A stretch of 64,000 nt of DNA from Paenibacillus wynnii (GCF_000757885.1 NZ_JQCR01000002.1:2480001-2544000), one strand, 5' to 3'. Numbered from the stretch's first letter, positions 36,668 to 46,722 are shown. A program made the numbers and translations. The notes: generated from the sequence alone by a model not told the origin.

Positions 36668-37795
36668 ATGTTAATTATATACATCGCCGGATTTATCGTG
36701 TGTATGGGCCTCGCGCTGTGCTTGACACCGTTGGTGAAGAAGTTCGCCATTAAGATTGGTGCCACGGATGTGCCTAATGCCCGTAAAGTGCATACGAAGA
36801 TTATGCCCCGCCTTGGCGGACTAGGTATTTTTCTGGCGTTTGTGTTAGGCCTGCTTGCCGTATTGCCGATTATTCCTTATGATTTTACTCCGCGTGAGGC
36901 CAACTTCATCAAAGCGCTGCTATGTGGCGGCGGACTGATTGTTTTGATTGGCGGTCTTGATGATCGTTTTGAACTGTCAGCCAAGGTGAAGCTGCTGGGC
37001 CAAATTGCCGCAGCATGTATCGTCGTATTCGGTTTTGGAATTACTGTGGACTTTGTAAATATTCCTTTTAACAATACGTATTCATCACTAGAAAGCTGGA
37101 TATCCATTCCACTTACAATCTTCTGGATTGTCGGGGTCACCAATGCTGTTAATCTGATTGACGGTCTGGATGGACTAGCTGCAGGGGTATCGGGGATTGC
37201 TATCGCTACAATTGCCGTCATGGCTTTGTTGATGGGCAATGTAATGGTTGCGTTGCTATGTCTGTTGCTGCTTGGCAGTATCGTAGGATTCCTGTTCTTT
37301 AACTTTCATCCTGCGAAGATCTTTATGGGTGATACCGGCTCGTTGTTCCTTGGCTTTTGCTTAGCTCTGCTGGCGCTGCTAGGGTTTAAACAAATTGCCG
37401 TGGTATCCTTTATTACACCTTTGTTGATTATTGGGGTTCCTCTATCGGATACGTTCTTTGCAATTGTGCGCCGCAAGCTGCAGAAGAAGCCGATTTTTGC
37501 ACCTGACAAAGGTCATTTGCATCATTGCTTACGCGAGCTTGGCTTTAGCCATCGTCAGACTGTACTCATAATATATGGTATAGCCTCTTTCTTTGGCATA
37601 CTGGCTATTATCCAATCTTCAGCTGCTTTGAAAGAAGCGAACTGGGTTACCTTCGTAGTCATCTGTGTTATGCTCTTCTTCCTGCAGATTGGCGCTGAGA
37701 TTACTGGGCTTATCGGTAAAACTAAACGTCCTGTAATTGACCTCATTTTAAGATTACGATTAAAGCTTGATCCAGAAAGAAGCTCCAAATCATAA
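36668..37795 (+). CDS. tagO: Undecaprenyl-phosphate N-acetylglucosaminyl 1-phosphate transferase (TagO/WecA family)
   Basis: Integral membrane enzyme that starts polymer synthesis by moving GlcNAc-1-P to undecaprenyl phosphate. The 375 residues have about ten helices. The family motifs are VPNARKVHTKIMPRLGG, the metal-binding GGLDDRFEL, LIDGLDGLAAGVS, FMGDTGSLFLG and the cytoplasmic DKGHLHHCLRELG. The start ATG 36668 follows AAATGGGGGT. It is separated from the transferase gene by 116 bases and ends at a terminator. Confidence 0.95.
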   Translation: MLIIYIAGFIVCMGLALCLTPLVKKFAIKIGATDVPNARKVHTKIMPRLGGLGIFLAFVLGLLAVLPIIPYDFTPREANFIKALLCGGGLIVLIGGLDDRFELSAKVKLLGQIAAACIVVFGFGITVDFVNIPFNNTYSSLESWISIPLTIFWIVGVTNAVNLIDGLDGLAAGVSGIAIATIAVMALLMGNVMVALLCLLLLGSIVGFLFFNFHPAKIFMGDTGSLFLGFCLALLALLGFKQIAVVSFITPLLIIGVPLSDTFFAIVRRKLQKKPIFAPDKGHLHHCLRELGFSHRQTVLIIYGIASFFGILAIIQSSAALKEANWVTFVVICVMLFFLQIGAEITGLIGKTKRPVIDLILRLRLKLDPERSSKS

Positions 37796-37834
37796 TCTCA
37801 CAGGTATCATTTTGTAATATATTCCTTAAATAAC

Positions 37835-37866
37835 AAAACTCATCCTATTTAGGATGAGTTTTTTTG
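37835..37866 (+). terminator. Terminator after tagO
   Basis: AAAACTCATCCT pairs with AGGATGAGTTTT over ATTT, followed by T's. Confidence 0.95.
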
Positions 37867-37953
37867 TATTTATTCCTAAATATACGGCTTCCCGTAACCG
37901 ATAGAAAACTAAGAGGGTAACAAGAATATGAATCTAAAGGAGAGATATACAAT

Positions 37954-40900
37954 ATGCAACGCATCAAGAGACCTTTCTTGTGGCTGCTAATGGCAGCTAT
38001 GGTCGTCTCGCTTATTCCAGCGGGCTGGGCCAAGCCCGTTTCGGCTGCTATCACATCGACACAATATTTCAGCCCGGACGACAATGAACTTCGGAATACA
38101 ATTGCACTTGATCAGAATACTATCACTCGAAATAATGTATATAAAACCAGCAACAGTATGATGACAGTTACAGGGACCTTTTCTCAGGTAACTTCTTCTA
38201 CGATGAAGGTAACTGTTGAACAGCTCAGCCAGGTTGGCGGCAAGTGGGTAACAGATAATGCACATGTGATTCTTGGTGCAGTGAACGTAGATACAAACAA
38301 TGGACTTAGCAATCGTTTCTCAACAAGTGGACTAACTTTGTTCTCCGGATATAATAAGATTACCTTTTCGGGTATGCAAGGTCTGTTAGAACGTTCAGAG
38401 TCTTTTTATGTCCTGTATGATCAGGTTCCATTCATCCAAACGCTACAGGTCATCGGTGGAGGACCAGCGCCTATAAATCTTAATGAAGGATCACAGGTTG
38501 TAGTTCCAAATCAAACAGTGACCTTGAAAGGTGTAGTTGCTAATGCAACAAAAGTGACTGTTTCATTAAACGGTGGTACTGCTCTACAGACAACACTGCT
38601 AGAGGATGGAACTTTTTTCACACCTGGTCTATCTTTAATATCGGGAAGTAATAACCTGGATATTGTGGTGAAGAATGCTTCAGACTCTATAACGATTAAG
38701 AGATCTTTATATTATTTTGATGTATCAAAGCCTTTTACTGATCTAAAAATTGTCCAGTCAACGGCTACCACCAAGGATGTATACAACCTAATGAATAATA
38801 CTCCAACGGTGACTCAAAGCACATATAATAGCGCAAGTTATAAAGATTATATAGTAGGACAGGTTTTAGTACCGTATAACGACTTGTCCTTTAAGGATAA
38901 TGCTGTAGTTAAGATTGATGGTAATGTCGTCTCGAATTTTCAAATTCTGAAATCATACGGTTATGATGATAGTCATGTATGGACTGAGATCGCTGGAGAC
39001 GCGACCAATGAAATTATAATTCCTAGCTCCGATGGAGTAACTCCAGCGTATCGTCTAGTGTCCTTCCGCGCAGATTATTACGTGAACAATACGAATAAAT
39101 TTGTACTCAATGTTCAATATGCACCGAGTAATTTTCAAGCCTCAAAACTGGGTAACTATAAATATCTACCTGGCGAAACAGTTATCTCTAATCTGTATTA
39201 TCTTAAGGATTATAATGGAACCAGTGCAATAACAGCTGCTACTTCTAAAATTCCATTGAACAATGCTCAGGTTGATGTTGGCGATTTTTATATTATGGTA
39301 GACAGTAAGAGTAGTCTGGCAACACAACAACTGTTGGCTACCTATTTGCCGATAAGTCCTAATACGGTAACAATGACTTTGGTCTCTGCTACGACTACTG
39401 GTACTGCAGCAAATGAACAGGTATACAAAATCACTGGCTTTTCAAGCGGGAAACAGTCTGTTCAGTTTCAATTTAAGAATTCAAAATCCACAACAGATGT
39501 AACTATTACTTATGTAACTAAAAGCTATATTTATGTAGATAGTCTTTATGATGGACAGACCTATTCATTCAGTTCCGATGACGATCCATCTATGAAAATT
39601 TCCGGCCAATATATCGGATTTGAAAATATCGTAACAGCACAGCTCTTTGTAAATGGTATTTCAGATAGTACGATGTCACTGGGCGTTACAAGCACACAAA
39701 AGAATTTTAACTTAAGTTTGAAGATTACACGTTCAGGGCCTCTAGTATATGGTGAGAACATTATTGTATTAACTGGTGTTTCTAAGGATTCCCTCGGGAA
39801 CAAACGGGAGATTCGTAAGGAATTACGTATCTATGTCATTGATACTAACGGTTCTACATTGAAGTCATTCCATCCTGTACTTAAGAACGGAACCGGGCTT
39901 ACATCTGCGGACCTTACTTCTTATTCCGCCGATACCTTGGGTAAAATCCTTAATCTGACTACGGATTTTGTTTATAAGAATGAGAAATATGTCACCAACC
40001 AACAGGAATATGACCTCGTGCTAAGAGGTGGGGGGGCATCAACACTTAATATTTATGATGGTTCACAGCTCCTATTTAGCACATCAAACAATTCAACTTT
40101 ACTAACGGATAGTAATGCATTGGTACCTATAGGGATATTTACTTACAATACCAAGAGTTACTCATATGCTTACGCAGGAAGTAATAAAGATTTCATTCTT
40201 CGCCTAAGCGGCTTTAAGTTTGACGCTCCAGGTAGCCATGTTTATAATCTGGAATTAATTAATAGTACGGGCGCACGTACTACACAACGGCTTGAGGTAC
40301 AACGTGAGGTAACTCCTTACCGTATTCTTTCTCCAGCCGCAACAGTTGGTGATCAGATCGTAGTCAACAAAAACTTCGTGCGTTTTGATATCGAGGCCGA
40401 AGGTGCAACAAAAGTAATGATCGACAAGTTTGAAGCAACAGAACGTGCAGATATTCCAGACAGATTTGTTTATGACTTTGTAGGGCTTAAGCCAGATAAG
40501 GCGACTACTGTTAAAATCCAGATTGTACGAGCTAGCTCTACGCTGAACACTACAGTAACAGTGTATTATGCGAGTGCTATTCAAGTGGATACGCAATACA
40601 TGGCAGAGAAAGTAGCTTCAAAGTACAGTGTTTTTAATAAGGCACTGGAATTAAGTTTCCCTAAGGGTACTTTGATGAAGGGTTATACTACAACAGGTGC
40701 TGCCAAGTATTATCCCGATACGAAGCTGCTATTCGGTATTGCCGATCCAAAAGATGGTGTAGTAGAGCGGAAAAATGATTATGGTAATACAATAAATGTA
40801 GACTTAGATGCCAGAACACCTCTCGGAGCAACCGGAATTGACATTCCTGATGAGCTTACCCAGTACTTCACTTCTAACGCCACAACTATTAATTTCTCAC

Positions 40901-41865
40901 GTGTATCTGATATTTACTGGATAAGTGGTGGTTTAGGGGAACGGGGAAACAAAGGGGTTACGGGCTATCTTGCCGGAACAAATGGAATAGCGCCTTATTC
41001 TACTCAGGGTTATTACACTCGCTATGACTATGAACGTAAAATTGTTCCTTCTCAACGTGGAGATCTGACACTTTCGTTTGGCTCCAACATTGTGGATGAA
41101 GTGGGGTCGACGATAACCGTATTCCGATATACAGATACAGGAACATGGGTGAATATCGGTGGTGAGGTGGATACCAAGAAACACACCGTTACCGTTCCGT
41201 TCGATGAATTCGGTTATTATACGGTTATGAAGCTGCGCCGCGGCTATAACGACATCACCAATCATCCTTGGGCCAGAAACATATTGAATGGTTTATATTC
41301 CAAAGGAATTATGGAGAATCTCCGTGCGGATCAATTTGGTGCAGACGATACAACTACACGCGGAGAATTTGCTACATTATTGGTCAAAGGACTTAATATT
41401 CCTTTGGACTACAATGAAAGTCAACAAACTTTTTTCGATATCGTACCGGAGTCAAGTTCAGCGACCTGGGATTTCGAACATATCGAGACTGCTGCAAGAG
41501 CCGGTATTGTTACTGGACTTAGTGACGGATTCTTCGGAGCTACTATACCGTTGACTCGTGAACAAGCTGCAGTGATGATCGCCAGGGCCTTGAAGCTGAA
41601 AATGTCTTTAAATAACGATAAGCTATTGACCAGCCTAAGCAAATCCTTCGTAGATACGGGCAGTATGGAGTTCTACTCACGCCCTTCCATTGAAGCTGTA
41701 TCCAGAGCTAAGATAATGGAAGGTAGCCCGATAACGGTTACTGGACAGAAAAAGCCTGTATATAATTTCAATCCAAAGGGCAAGCTGACAAGAGCAGAAG
41801 CTGGTAAAATTGCTGTAGCTCTCCTACAAAAGAGTACAGTGATCTTCCCAAAGAACTTTAACTAA
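37954..41865 (+). CDS. Large secreted SLH-domain protein with C-terminal SLH repeats
   Basis: Protein of 1303 residues. The signal peptide is about 1-32 (basic MQRIKRP, hydrophobic core, cut near VSAA). Residues 33 to about 1090 are Thr/Ser/Asn-rich beta-type sequence with repeated Ig-like strands (for example VVPNQTVTLKGVVANATKVTVSLNG) and no recognised catalytic motif. Three SLH domains follow: from about 1095 with TRGEFATLL, about 1165 with TREQAAVMIARAL, and about 1230 with TRAEAGKIAVALL. The SLH domains should bind the pyruvylated polymer made by the upstream genes. The start ATG 37954 follows AAAGGAGAG. Likely a wall-anchored structural or adhesive protein; ligand unknown. Confidence 0.9.
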   Translation: MQRIKRPFLWLLMAAMVVSLIPAGWAKPVSAAITSTQYFSPDDNELRNTIALDQNTITRNNVYKTSNSMMTVTGTFSQVTSSTMKVTVEQLSQVGGKWVTDNAHVILGAVNVDTNNGLSNRFSTSGLTLFSGYNKITFSGMQGLLERSESFYVLYDQVPFIQTLQVIGGGPAPINLNEGSQVVVPNQTVTLKGVVANATKVTVSLNGGTALQTTLLEDGTFFTPGLSLISGSNNLDIVVKNASDSITIKRSLYYFDVSKPFTDLKIVQSTATTKDVYNLMNNTPTVTQSTYNSASYKDYIVGQVLVPYNDLSFKDNAVVKIDGNVVSNFQILKSYGYDDSHVWTEIAGDATNEIIIPSSDGVTPAYRLVSFRADYYVNNTNKFVLNVQYAPSNFQASKLGNYKYLPGETVISNLYYLKDYNGTSAITAATSKIPLNNAQVDVGDFYIMVDSKSSLATQQLLATYLPISPNTVTMTLVSATTTGTAANEQVYKITGFSSGKQSVQFQFKNSKSTTDVTITYVTKSYIYVDSLYDGQTYSFSSDDDPSMKISGQYIGFENIVTAQLFVNGISDSTMSLGVTSTQKNFNLSLKITRSGPLVYGENIIVLTGVSKDSLGNKREIRKELRIYVIDTNGSTLKSFHPVLKNGTGLTSADLTSYSADTLGKILNLTTDFVYKNEKYVTNQQEYDLVLRGGGASTLNIYDGSQLLFSTSNNSTLLTDSNALVPIGIFTYNTKSYSYAYAGSNKDFILRLSGFKFDAPGSHVYNLELINSTGARTTQRLEVQREVTPYRILSPAATVGDQIVVNKNFVRFDIEAEGATKVMIDKFEATERADIPDRFVYDFVGLKPDKATTVKIQIVRASSTLNTTVTVYYASAIQVDTQYMAEKVASKYSVFNKALELSFPKGTLMKGYTTTGAAKYYPDTKLLFGIADPKDGVVERKNDYGNTINVDLDARTPLGATGIDIPDELTQYFTSNATTINFSRVSDIYWISGGLGERGNKGVTGYLAGTNGIAPYSTQGYYTRYDYERKIVPSQRGDLTLSFGSNIVDEVGSTITVFRYTDTGTWVNIGGEVDTKKHTVTVPFDEFGYYTVMKLRRGYNDITNHPWARNILNGLYSKGIMENLRADQFGADDTTTRGEFATLLVKGLNIPLDYNESQQTFFDIVPESSSATWDFEHIETAARAGIVTGLSDGFFGATIPLTREQAAVMIARALKLKMSLNNDKLLTSLSKSFVDTGSMEFYSRPSIEAVSRAKIMEGSPITVTGQKKPVYNFNPKGKLTRAEAGKIAVALLQKSTVIFPKNFN

Positions 41866-41881
41866 CGGGATAACATAAACA

Positions 41882-41922
41882 GCCGGTCTGCGAGAACCCT
41901 TCGTAGACCGGTATTTTTGTAA
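41882..41922 (+). terminator. Terminator after the first SLH gene
   Basis: GCCGGTCTGCGA pairs with TTCGTAGACCGG over a short loop, then TATTTTTG. Confidence 0.85.
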
Positions 41923-41951
41923 TATAATGTACTTAGTATACACATTAAACT

Positions 41952-41980
41952 TTGTAATCTGTTCCGGGATACGGTACAAT
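41952..41980 (+). promoter_or_regulatory. Sigma-A promoter of the 42021 gene
   Basis: TTGTAA (41952-41957), a 17-bp spacer and TACAAT (41975-41980), about 40 bases before ATG 42021. Confidence 0.65.
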
Positions 41981-42020
41981 AACGAAGACAATAATATGTT
42001 CTGAAAGGTGAAAGCCATCG

Positions 42021-42362
42021 ATGAAACCGATTTTAGCCAAAGCACAACTAGACTACATGCGTGCAAAGAATAAGTTTGAGAATAGAGCTAAAGAGCTAGA
42101 GAAAGATATTACTGCTAAGCGAGCGCTCCAGGAAATTACGCAGGAGGTCATGGAAGGCCTTGTACAAGAAACTGGCTTTCATGATGCATATAATGAGCTT
42201 ATTGTTGCCGAGAATGCATTGATAGATTGGTCTCACTCCACTATTAAGCATGAGAAGAGCTACCGTGACAACCGTGAGGCTATAGATGCTCTATACAACA
42301 ATGTGAATTCAAGCCCAGAGAAACGTCAGGAGCTAATCCTGCTGTCTATGAAGATTCGTTAG
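42021..42362 (+). CDS. Small charged helical protein of unknown function
   Basis: Not recognised. The 113 residues are mostly alpha-helical and highly charged, with a probable coiled coil at about 5-60 (ENRAKELEKDITAKRALQEI) and no signal peptide or membrane segment, so it should be cytosolic. The start ATG 42021 follows GAAAGGTGAAAG. It has its own promoter and terminator, so it is monocistronic between two SLH genes. Confidence 0.7.
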   Translation: MKPILAKAQLDYMRAKNKFENRAKELEKDITAKRALQEITQEVMEGLVQETGFHDAYNELIVAENALIDWSHSTIKHEKSYRDNREAIDALYNNVNSSPEKRQELILLSMKIR

Positions 42363-42378
42363 TATATATGTTATAGAA

Positions 42379-42408
42379 GAAAGCGCCGATCCCGGCGCTT
42401 TTTTTAAT
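42379..42408 (+). terminator. Terminator after the 42021 gene
   Basis: GAAAGCGCCG pairs with CGGCGCTTT over ATCC, then T's. Confidence 0.95.
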
Positions 42409-42762
42409 TGTATGTTTTCGGGGTCCTCGCAAAGTACCTGAGTAAGATTCAAGCCCAGGCCCAACTGTTAAGGGTTGTGTTTTATGTGTGAACGGGTTTT
42501 AAGGAAGAAAATTATGGGTATTAACTTAACAGATAATGTATGATGACGCTTTGAATAAGTCATGCTATACTGATTTCCGTAGCCGCCCATTAATAGAAAA
42601 AGTTTGAATTACATACACATTTACCTTTCTCTTGGGTGGTACGGAGTCTCCAAAGAAAAAGAACGTAAAATTTATTTTGCAATAAACGCAACTTTTAGAA
42701 ACCATCTGCGTTTAAGATGTAGAGTCAACGAGAAGCTGATTAACCAATTGGGAAGATTTAGC

Positions 42763-42870
42763 TTTACGTGACTGAAGGCACATTGTATAATGCTAAGGTG
42801 GAATTAGGAATCTAGCATTGTCATGCCTTGAACTCGTTTACCAGTTTCTGTGATACCCGTCACAGACATT
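42763..42870 (+). promoter_or_regulatory. Promoter and structured leader of the S-layer gene
   Basis: TTTACG (42763-42768), a 17-bp spacer and TATAAT (42786-42791). AATGCTA (42789-42795) and TAGCATT (42813-42819) form an inverted repeat around the transcription start. A perfect hairpin TCTGTGA/TCACAGA lies at 42847-42866. The resulting leader of about 190 nt is typical of highly expressed S-layer genes. The stretch 42409-42762 holds nothing else I can support. Confidence 0.6.
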
Positions 42871-42896
42871 ATTTATACTTAATATGCTCAACTCGG

Positions 42897-42991
42897 GAAA
42901 GGGGGTGCATCGGCTAATGAGTGACATGAGCTACACAACTAAAGAAAATACTAAGTTCATGATTGTCCAAGGAGGAGAAAAAAAGTTTATG
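42897..42991 (+). promoter_or_regulatory. Two in-frame translation initiation sites of the S-layer gene
   Basis: The first ribosome site, GAAAGGGGGTG (42897-42907), precedes ATG 42917. The second, AAGGAGGAG (42969-42977), precedes ATG 42989. The two ATG codons are 24 codons apart in the same open frame, and only the second starts a canonical signal peptide. The arrangement resembles the dual starts described for Brevibacillus cell-wall protein genes. Confidence 0.55.
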
Positions 42992-45670
42992 AAGAAAATT
43001 TTATCCGTAGCATTATCTACAGCAATGGCATTCTCGATGTTTGCCTCTGTGGCGTTCGCTGATACAGCAACAACTCCAGAAGCACAATTCTCAGCTCTGG
43101 CAGCTAAAGGTATCCTTAATGGATTCCCAGACGGTCAAGCACATCTTGAAAAAGACTTGACTCGCGCTGAATTCGCAAAAATCATCGCTAAACTGTTTGA
43201 CCTTAGCGAAATCACAACTACATTGTCTTACAAAGACAAAAACTACAATGCAAACCACTGGGCACGCGGCTACATTGAAGCTGTAACTAAAGCTGGTTTG
43301 ATGAATGGTAGAACTGCAACAACTTTCGACCCATCCGGTAAAGTAACTGTTCAAGAAGTTGCTACTGTATTGGCTCGTGCGTTGAAGCTTGGAACACCTA
43401 CTGTAATCAACAACACAGCATCGGCATGGGCTAAAACTTATGTTCAAGCTGTAATCGACAAAGGTCTGATCGCAAGCTCAACTAACTTCCAAGGTAACGC
43501 TAACCGTGCTTTGGTAGTAAGCGCAGCTTACGCTGTTGATGTTATGAGATCCGCTCCAGTTGTTACTTCCGCTGAGGCTACAAGCCCAACAAGCGTAGTA
43601 GTAACTTTTGCTGACAAAACTACAGCAACTGTAACTCCAGCTACTGCTTTGGTAGAAGGCGTTGAAACAACTGTAGCATTCAAAAACAATGGCTTCGACT
43701 ATAGTGTTAAAGTAACATTGGCATCCGCTAAGGTACTTTCTTTCACTCCAGTTAACGCTACTCAAGTAGAAGTTAAGTTCAACAGATCTGTTGACGAAAC
43801 AGCTGCTAAGACTCTAGCTAACTACAAAATTGGTACTACTAGTCCTACTTCCGTTTCATTGAGTGGAAACACTGCTACATTGACATTTGCACTTGCTGCA
43901 GACGTTGAAGTAACTAATGCTGTTGCTGTTGTTGAGCCAATTACTTTGGCTGACAATGCTGACAAGAAAACAGCAAAATTCACAACTGTTCTGACTTATG
44001 AAGATACTGTGAAACCTGTAATTAGTTCTGTGTCAGCTAAGACTAATACAACAGCTGCAACAAAACTTACAGTAACAGTTTCTGAGCCAATCCAAAGTGC
44101 TACTGCAAAAGTAGATGGTACTTACTATTCAGTAGTATTTGGTGGTACTAACACTGGTACAATCACTGGGTTGAACCTGTCTTCGACTGCTAACCACACA
44201 CTGGAATTGGTAAACCTTACTGATAAGAGTGGAAATGTTACAGTAACAACTTCCCAAGCTTTCTCCGTAACTGTTGATACTGTTGCTCCAACAGCAACAT
44301 TGAGCGCTTACAGCGACAGAGCAATCTTGGTTACATTTAGCAAAGATATGGATGAAGCTACTGTAGCTACTGCACTTGCAACATCTAGTGCTGTTAAAGA
44401 TGAGTTGCTTGCACCAGTACCTTATACTTATTCCAAAATTGACAACAAAAAATACTTGTTGACAGTTAATACAGCACTTTTCGCATCCAAAACATCCCGC
44501 ACATTGTCTGTTGTAATTGCTGGATCAGTTAAGGATGATCTCGGTAACGCTTATGTTGCTGGTTCCCAAGCAGTAACTTTGTCCAAAGATACTGTTAAAC
44601 CAGTAGCAACTGGCTTCAAAGTAGTTAAAAATTCCGACGGTAAAGTAACTGATGTCGTTATTACTTTCAGTGAAGCATTGAAAGCTAACGCTACTCCTGC
44701 TAAGCCTGTTATCGTTAACATGAATGGCGTTATCGTAACTGGTTCATTGCTTGGTGGTTTCACTGCAGATCCAATCGTTGCAGGCGACAAACAAGTAACT
44801 TACTCTGTAGTTACTGCTGCTGCACAAACTGGTAGCTTTGCATTCTCGTTCCCATCCAGTTTGGTAACTGACATGTCTGAAGCTGCTAATACATCTGATG
44901 TATTTAACTACACAGTTGATTTCGGTGGAGGTTCTACAACTTTCAGTCTGACATCTGCTGCTGCTTCTGCTAACGTAATCACAGTTAACTTTGGTACTGC
45001 TGTAAAAGGTGGAGCTGTAGCAAACTCTGCAACTGACGTTGCAAACTACACATTGGCTGGCAAGCCACTTCCAGCTGGCACAACTATCTACCTTGATGGT
45101 GACCAAAAGATTGCTACAATCACTCTTCCTTCTGGAACGATCGCAGCTACTGATCCAACTTCCGTACTTACAGTGGCAAACGTAGCAGCTACTAATGGTG
45201 CTACATTGAACACTTACACAGGTACAGTTGCTGTTGTTGATAATATGAAGCCGGTTCTTACTACTGCGGCTCTTACATCTGACAACAAATTGGTTCTTGG
45301 ATTCGACGAAAAACTTACAGTTGGAACTGCTGTATATCAAGATTTCGTTGTAAAAATCAATGGCAATGAAGTAACTGGATTGTCTGTTGCTACTATTGGA
45401 GATGGTTCTGGTTCCGACTCCGGTAAAGTAGTTCTTAATCTTGGCGGTCTGGTTAAATACAATGGAACTGTAACTTATATCGACCTTAACAATGATGGTT
45501 CGTTGAATGGTTCTGATATCAAAGTAGCTGATGGTGATATTACTGCCACCTTCACTTACAGCAGTTCTGCATATATCTCCGGTGTAACAGTAACAACTGC
45601 TGCTACTACTGCAGGTAAAGATGCTCAAAACAACACAATTAAAACTGGTGTGACTGTAACAGCTAAATAA
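42989..45670 (+). CDS. Probable major S-layer protein with N-terminal SLH domains
   Basis: Protein of 893 residues. The signal peptide is 1-24 (MKKILSVALSTAMAFSMFASVAFA), followed by SLH domain 1 (about 30-70, with TRAEFAKIIAKLF), SLH 2 (about 73-127, TVQEVATVLARAL) and a weaker SLH 3 (about 135-175). The rest is tandem Ig-like beta domains (for example VLSFTPVNATQVEVKFN) rich in Ala, Thr and Val. Codon use is strongly biased (GCT, ACT, GTA, AAC) compared with neighbouring genes, which points to very high expression and produces a spurious 294-codon antisense frame. ATG 42989 follows AAGGAGG; the frame extends upstream to 42884 with a second ribosome site before ATG 42917. A perfect terminator follows. 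Confidence 0.92.
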   Translation: MKKILSVALSTAMAFSMFASVAFADTATTPEAQFSALAAKGILNGFPDGQAHLEKDLTRAEFAKIIAKLFDLSEITTTLSYKDKNYNANHWARGYIEAVTKAGLMNGRTATTFDPSGKVTVQEVATVLARALKLGTPTVINNTASAWAKTYVQAVIDKGLIASSTNFQGNANRALVVSAAYAVDVMRSAPVVTSAEATSPTSVVVTFADKTTATVTPATALVEGVETTVAFKNNGFDYSVKVTLASAKVLSFTPVNATQVEVKFNRSVDETAAKTLANYKIGTTSPTSVSLSGNTATLTFALAADVEVTNAVAVVEPITLADNADKKTAKFTTVLTYEDTVKPVISSVSAKTNTTAATKLTVTVSEPIQSATAKVDGTYYSVVFGGTNTGTITGLNLSSTANHTLELVNLTDKSGNVTVTTSQAFSVTVDTVAPTATLSAYSDRAILVTFSKDMDEATVATALATSSAVKDELLAPVPYTYSKIDNKKYLLTVNTALFASKTSRTLSVVIAGSVKDDLGNAYVAGSQAVTLSKDTVKPVATGFKVVKNSDGKVTDVVITFSEALKANATPAKPVIVNMNGVIVTGSLLGGFTADPIVAGDKQVTYSVVTAAAQTGSFAFSFPSSLVTDMSEAANTSDVFNYTVDFGGGSTTFSLTSAAASANVITVNFGTAVKGGAVANSATDVANYTLAGKPLPAGTTIYLDGDQKIATITLPSGTIAATDPTSVLTVANVAATNGATLNTYTGTVAVVDNMKPVLTTAALTSDNKLVLGFDEKLTVGTAVYQDFVVKINGNEVTGLSVATIGDGSGSDSGKVVLNLGGLVKYNGTVTYIDLNNDGSLNGSDIKVADGDITATFTYSSSAYISGVTVTTAATTAGKDAQNNTIKTGVTVTAK

Positions 45671-45703
45671 TTTTACTCAACGAAGTAGAATTATCTTTTT
45701 GGG

Positions 45704-45741
45704 AAAGACTCTGCGAAGCTTAAGCTTCGCAGAGTCTTTCT
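45704..45741 (+). terminator. Terminator of the S-layer gene
   Basis: A perfect palindrome: AAAGACTCTGCGAAGCTT joined to its complement, with CTAT after TTT. Strong stem but a short T-tract. Confidence 0.85.
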
Positions 45742-45777
45742 ATATTTAGAGCACTTAGCATACAAAGGAGGCAAAAG

Positions 45778-46305
45778 ATGAAACCGATATATAAAGTCAC
45801 CGCAGCAACGCTTCTCATGTCCATCGGTATTTGGGCTGGATCTATTTTAAATATCACAGCCGACGGAGCTAGTGTAGGTACTCAGCCAGGAACCGCGGAC
45901 GATCCAGTGGTTACGAAAAGCTATGTTGACCAGCAGATTCAAAAGGCTATACAAGGTGGAGCAATATCTACGCCAACACCTACTGTTACTCCAACTCCTA
46001 CTCAAGCACCGGGATCGGGCTCAACTACTTCAGATGCGGTCGTCATAGTAGATGTGAAGCCTGGGCAGACGTTAATAGCATCCGCGGGAGCTGAATTTAT
46101 CGTTCGTGCCGGTAAGGCCATCATTTACTCTAATGATGCAAACGGTGTGGCTGATTTAACAGATGGCAAGGATCTGACGAATGGACAAGTCGCTCCATCG
46201 AATCATTTACTATCCTATCCAAGGGATGGCCGTGGAATCTCCGTTCAAAACGGACAAACCTTGGGACTTACCGTGATGGTTCGCGGCGGATATACACTGC
46301 AATAA
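45778..46305 (+). CDS. Secreted or membrane-anchored protein of unknown function with a Pro/Thr linker
   Basis: Not recognised. The 175 residues have an N-terminal hydrophobic segment (about 6-28, signal peptide or anchor), SYVDQQIQKAIQGG (short helix), a PTPTVTPTPTQ linker (about 64-76) and a compact beta-rich C-terminal domain VVIVDVKPGQTLIASAGAEF to the end, with DGRGISVQNGQTLGLTVMVRGGY. The start ATG 45778 follows AAAGGAGGC. Its place next to the S-layer gene suggests a surface role; that is inference. Confidence 0.75.
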   Translation: MKPIYKVTAATLLMSIGIWAGSILNITADGASVGTQPGTADDPVVTKSYVDQQIQKAIQGGAISTPTPTVTPTPTQAPGSGSTTSDAVVIVDVKPGQTLIASAGAEFIVRAGKAIIYSNDANGVADLTDGKDLTNGQVAPSNHLLSYPRDGRGISVQNGQTLGLTVMVRGGYTLQ

Positions 46306-46452
46306 ACCCTTCTATATAAATAATGCCCTTATCCGGTCTGAATCATACTTGAGTATTTCTTTTTCCATAGCTCCCAAACATTGATAAGATTGAACAAAGT
46401 CCATAGCGCACACAATACTCTTGTATTCTTAATTGATCAGGAGGTGCAGCAC

Positions 46453-46722
46453 ATGGCACGTAATAATCGCAAGATCGTACCTGAAAGCCGGACGATGCTG
46501 AAACAAATGCAATATGAAATTGCTTCTGAATTCGGGTTGTATGGAGCTGGCTATGGTGGAGGAGCAGACACAGAGTTTGCTTCGGAATTAGGGGCAACAG
46601 GCGGGTATTCGCAGACAAGTACTCCTTATTTAGGACAACTTACCTCTCGCGAAAATGGTTCAGTAGGCGGAGAAATTACGAAGAGGCTCGTGAAGCAAGC
46701 GGAGCAATCGCTTTTCCGATAA
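46453..46722 (+). CDS. Alpha/beta-type small acid-soluble spore protein
   Basis: DNA-coating spore protein of 89 residues that protects forespore DNA and supplies amino acids at germination. The GPR protease site is present (EFASELG), and the C-terminal signature LTSRENGSVGGEITKRLVKQAEQ is diagnostic. It has a Gly-rich insertion YGAGYGGGA before the protease site compared with the usual 65-75 residues. ATG 46453 follows GGAGGTG; the frame is open upstream to 46381. A sigma-G promoter is expected, but none could be placed with confidence. Confidence 0.93.
   Translation: MARNNRKIVPESRTMLKQMQYEIASEFGLYGAGYGGGADTEFASELGATGGYSQTSTPYLGQLTSRENGSVGGEITKRLVKQAEQSLFR

Noticed and set aside
42409..42762. 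Possible gene or riboswitch in the S-layer upstream region
   Set aside because: No open frame of note and no recognisable aptamer; only promoter-like sequences near its end.
44744..45628. Long 294-codon minus-strand frame inside the S-layer gene
   Set aside because: Ser/Cys/Tyr-rich antisense of a gene with biased codons; no ribosome site or family likeness.
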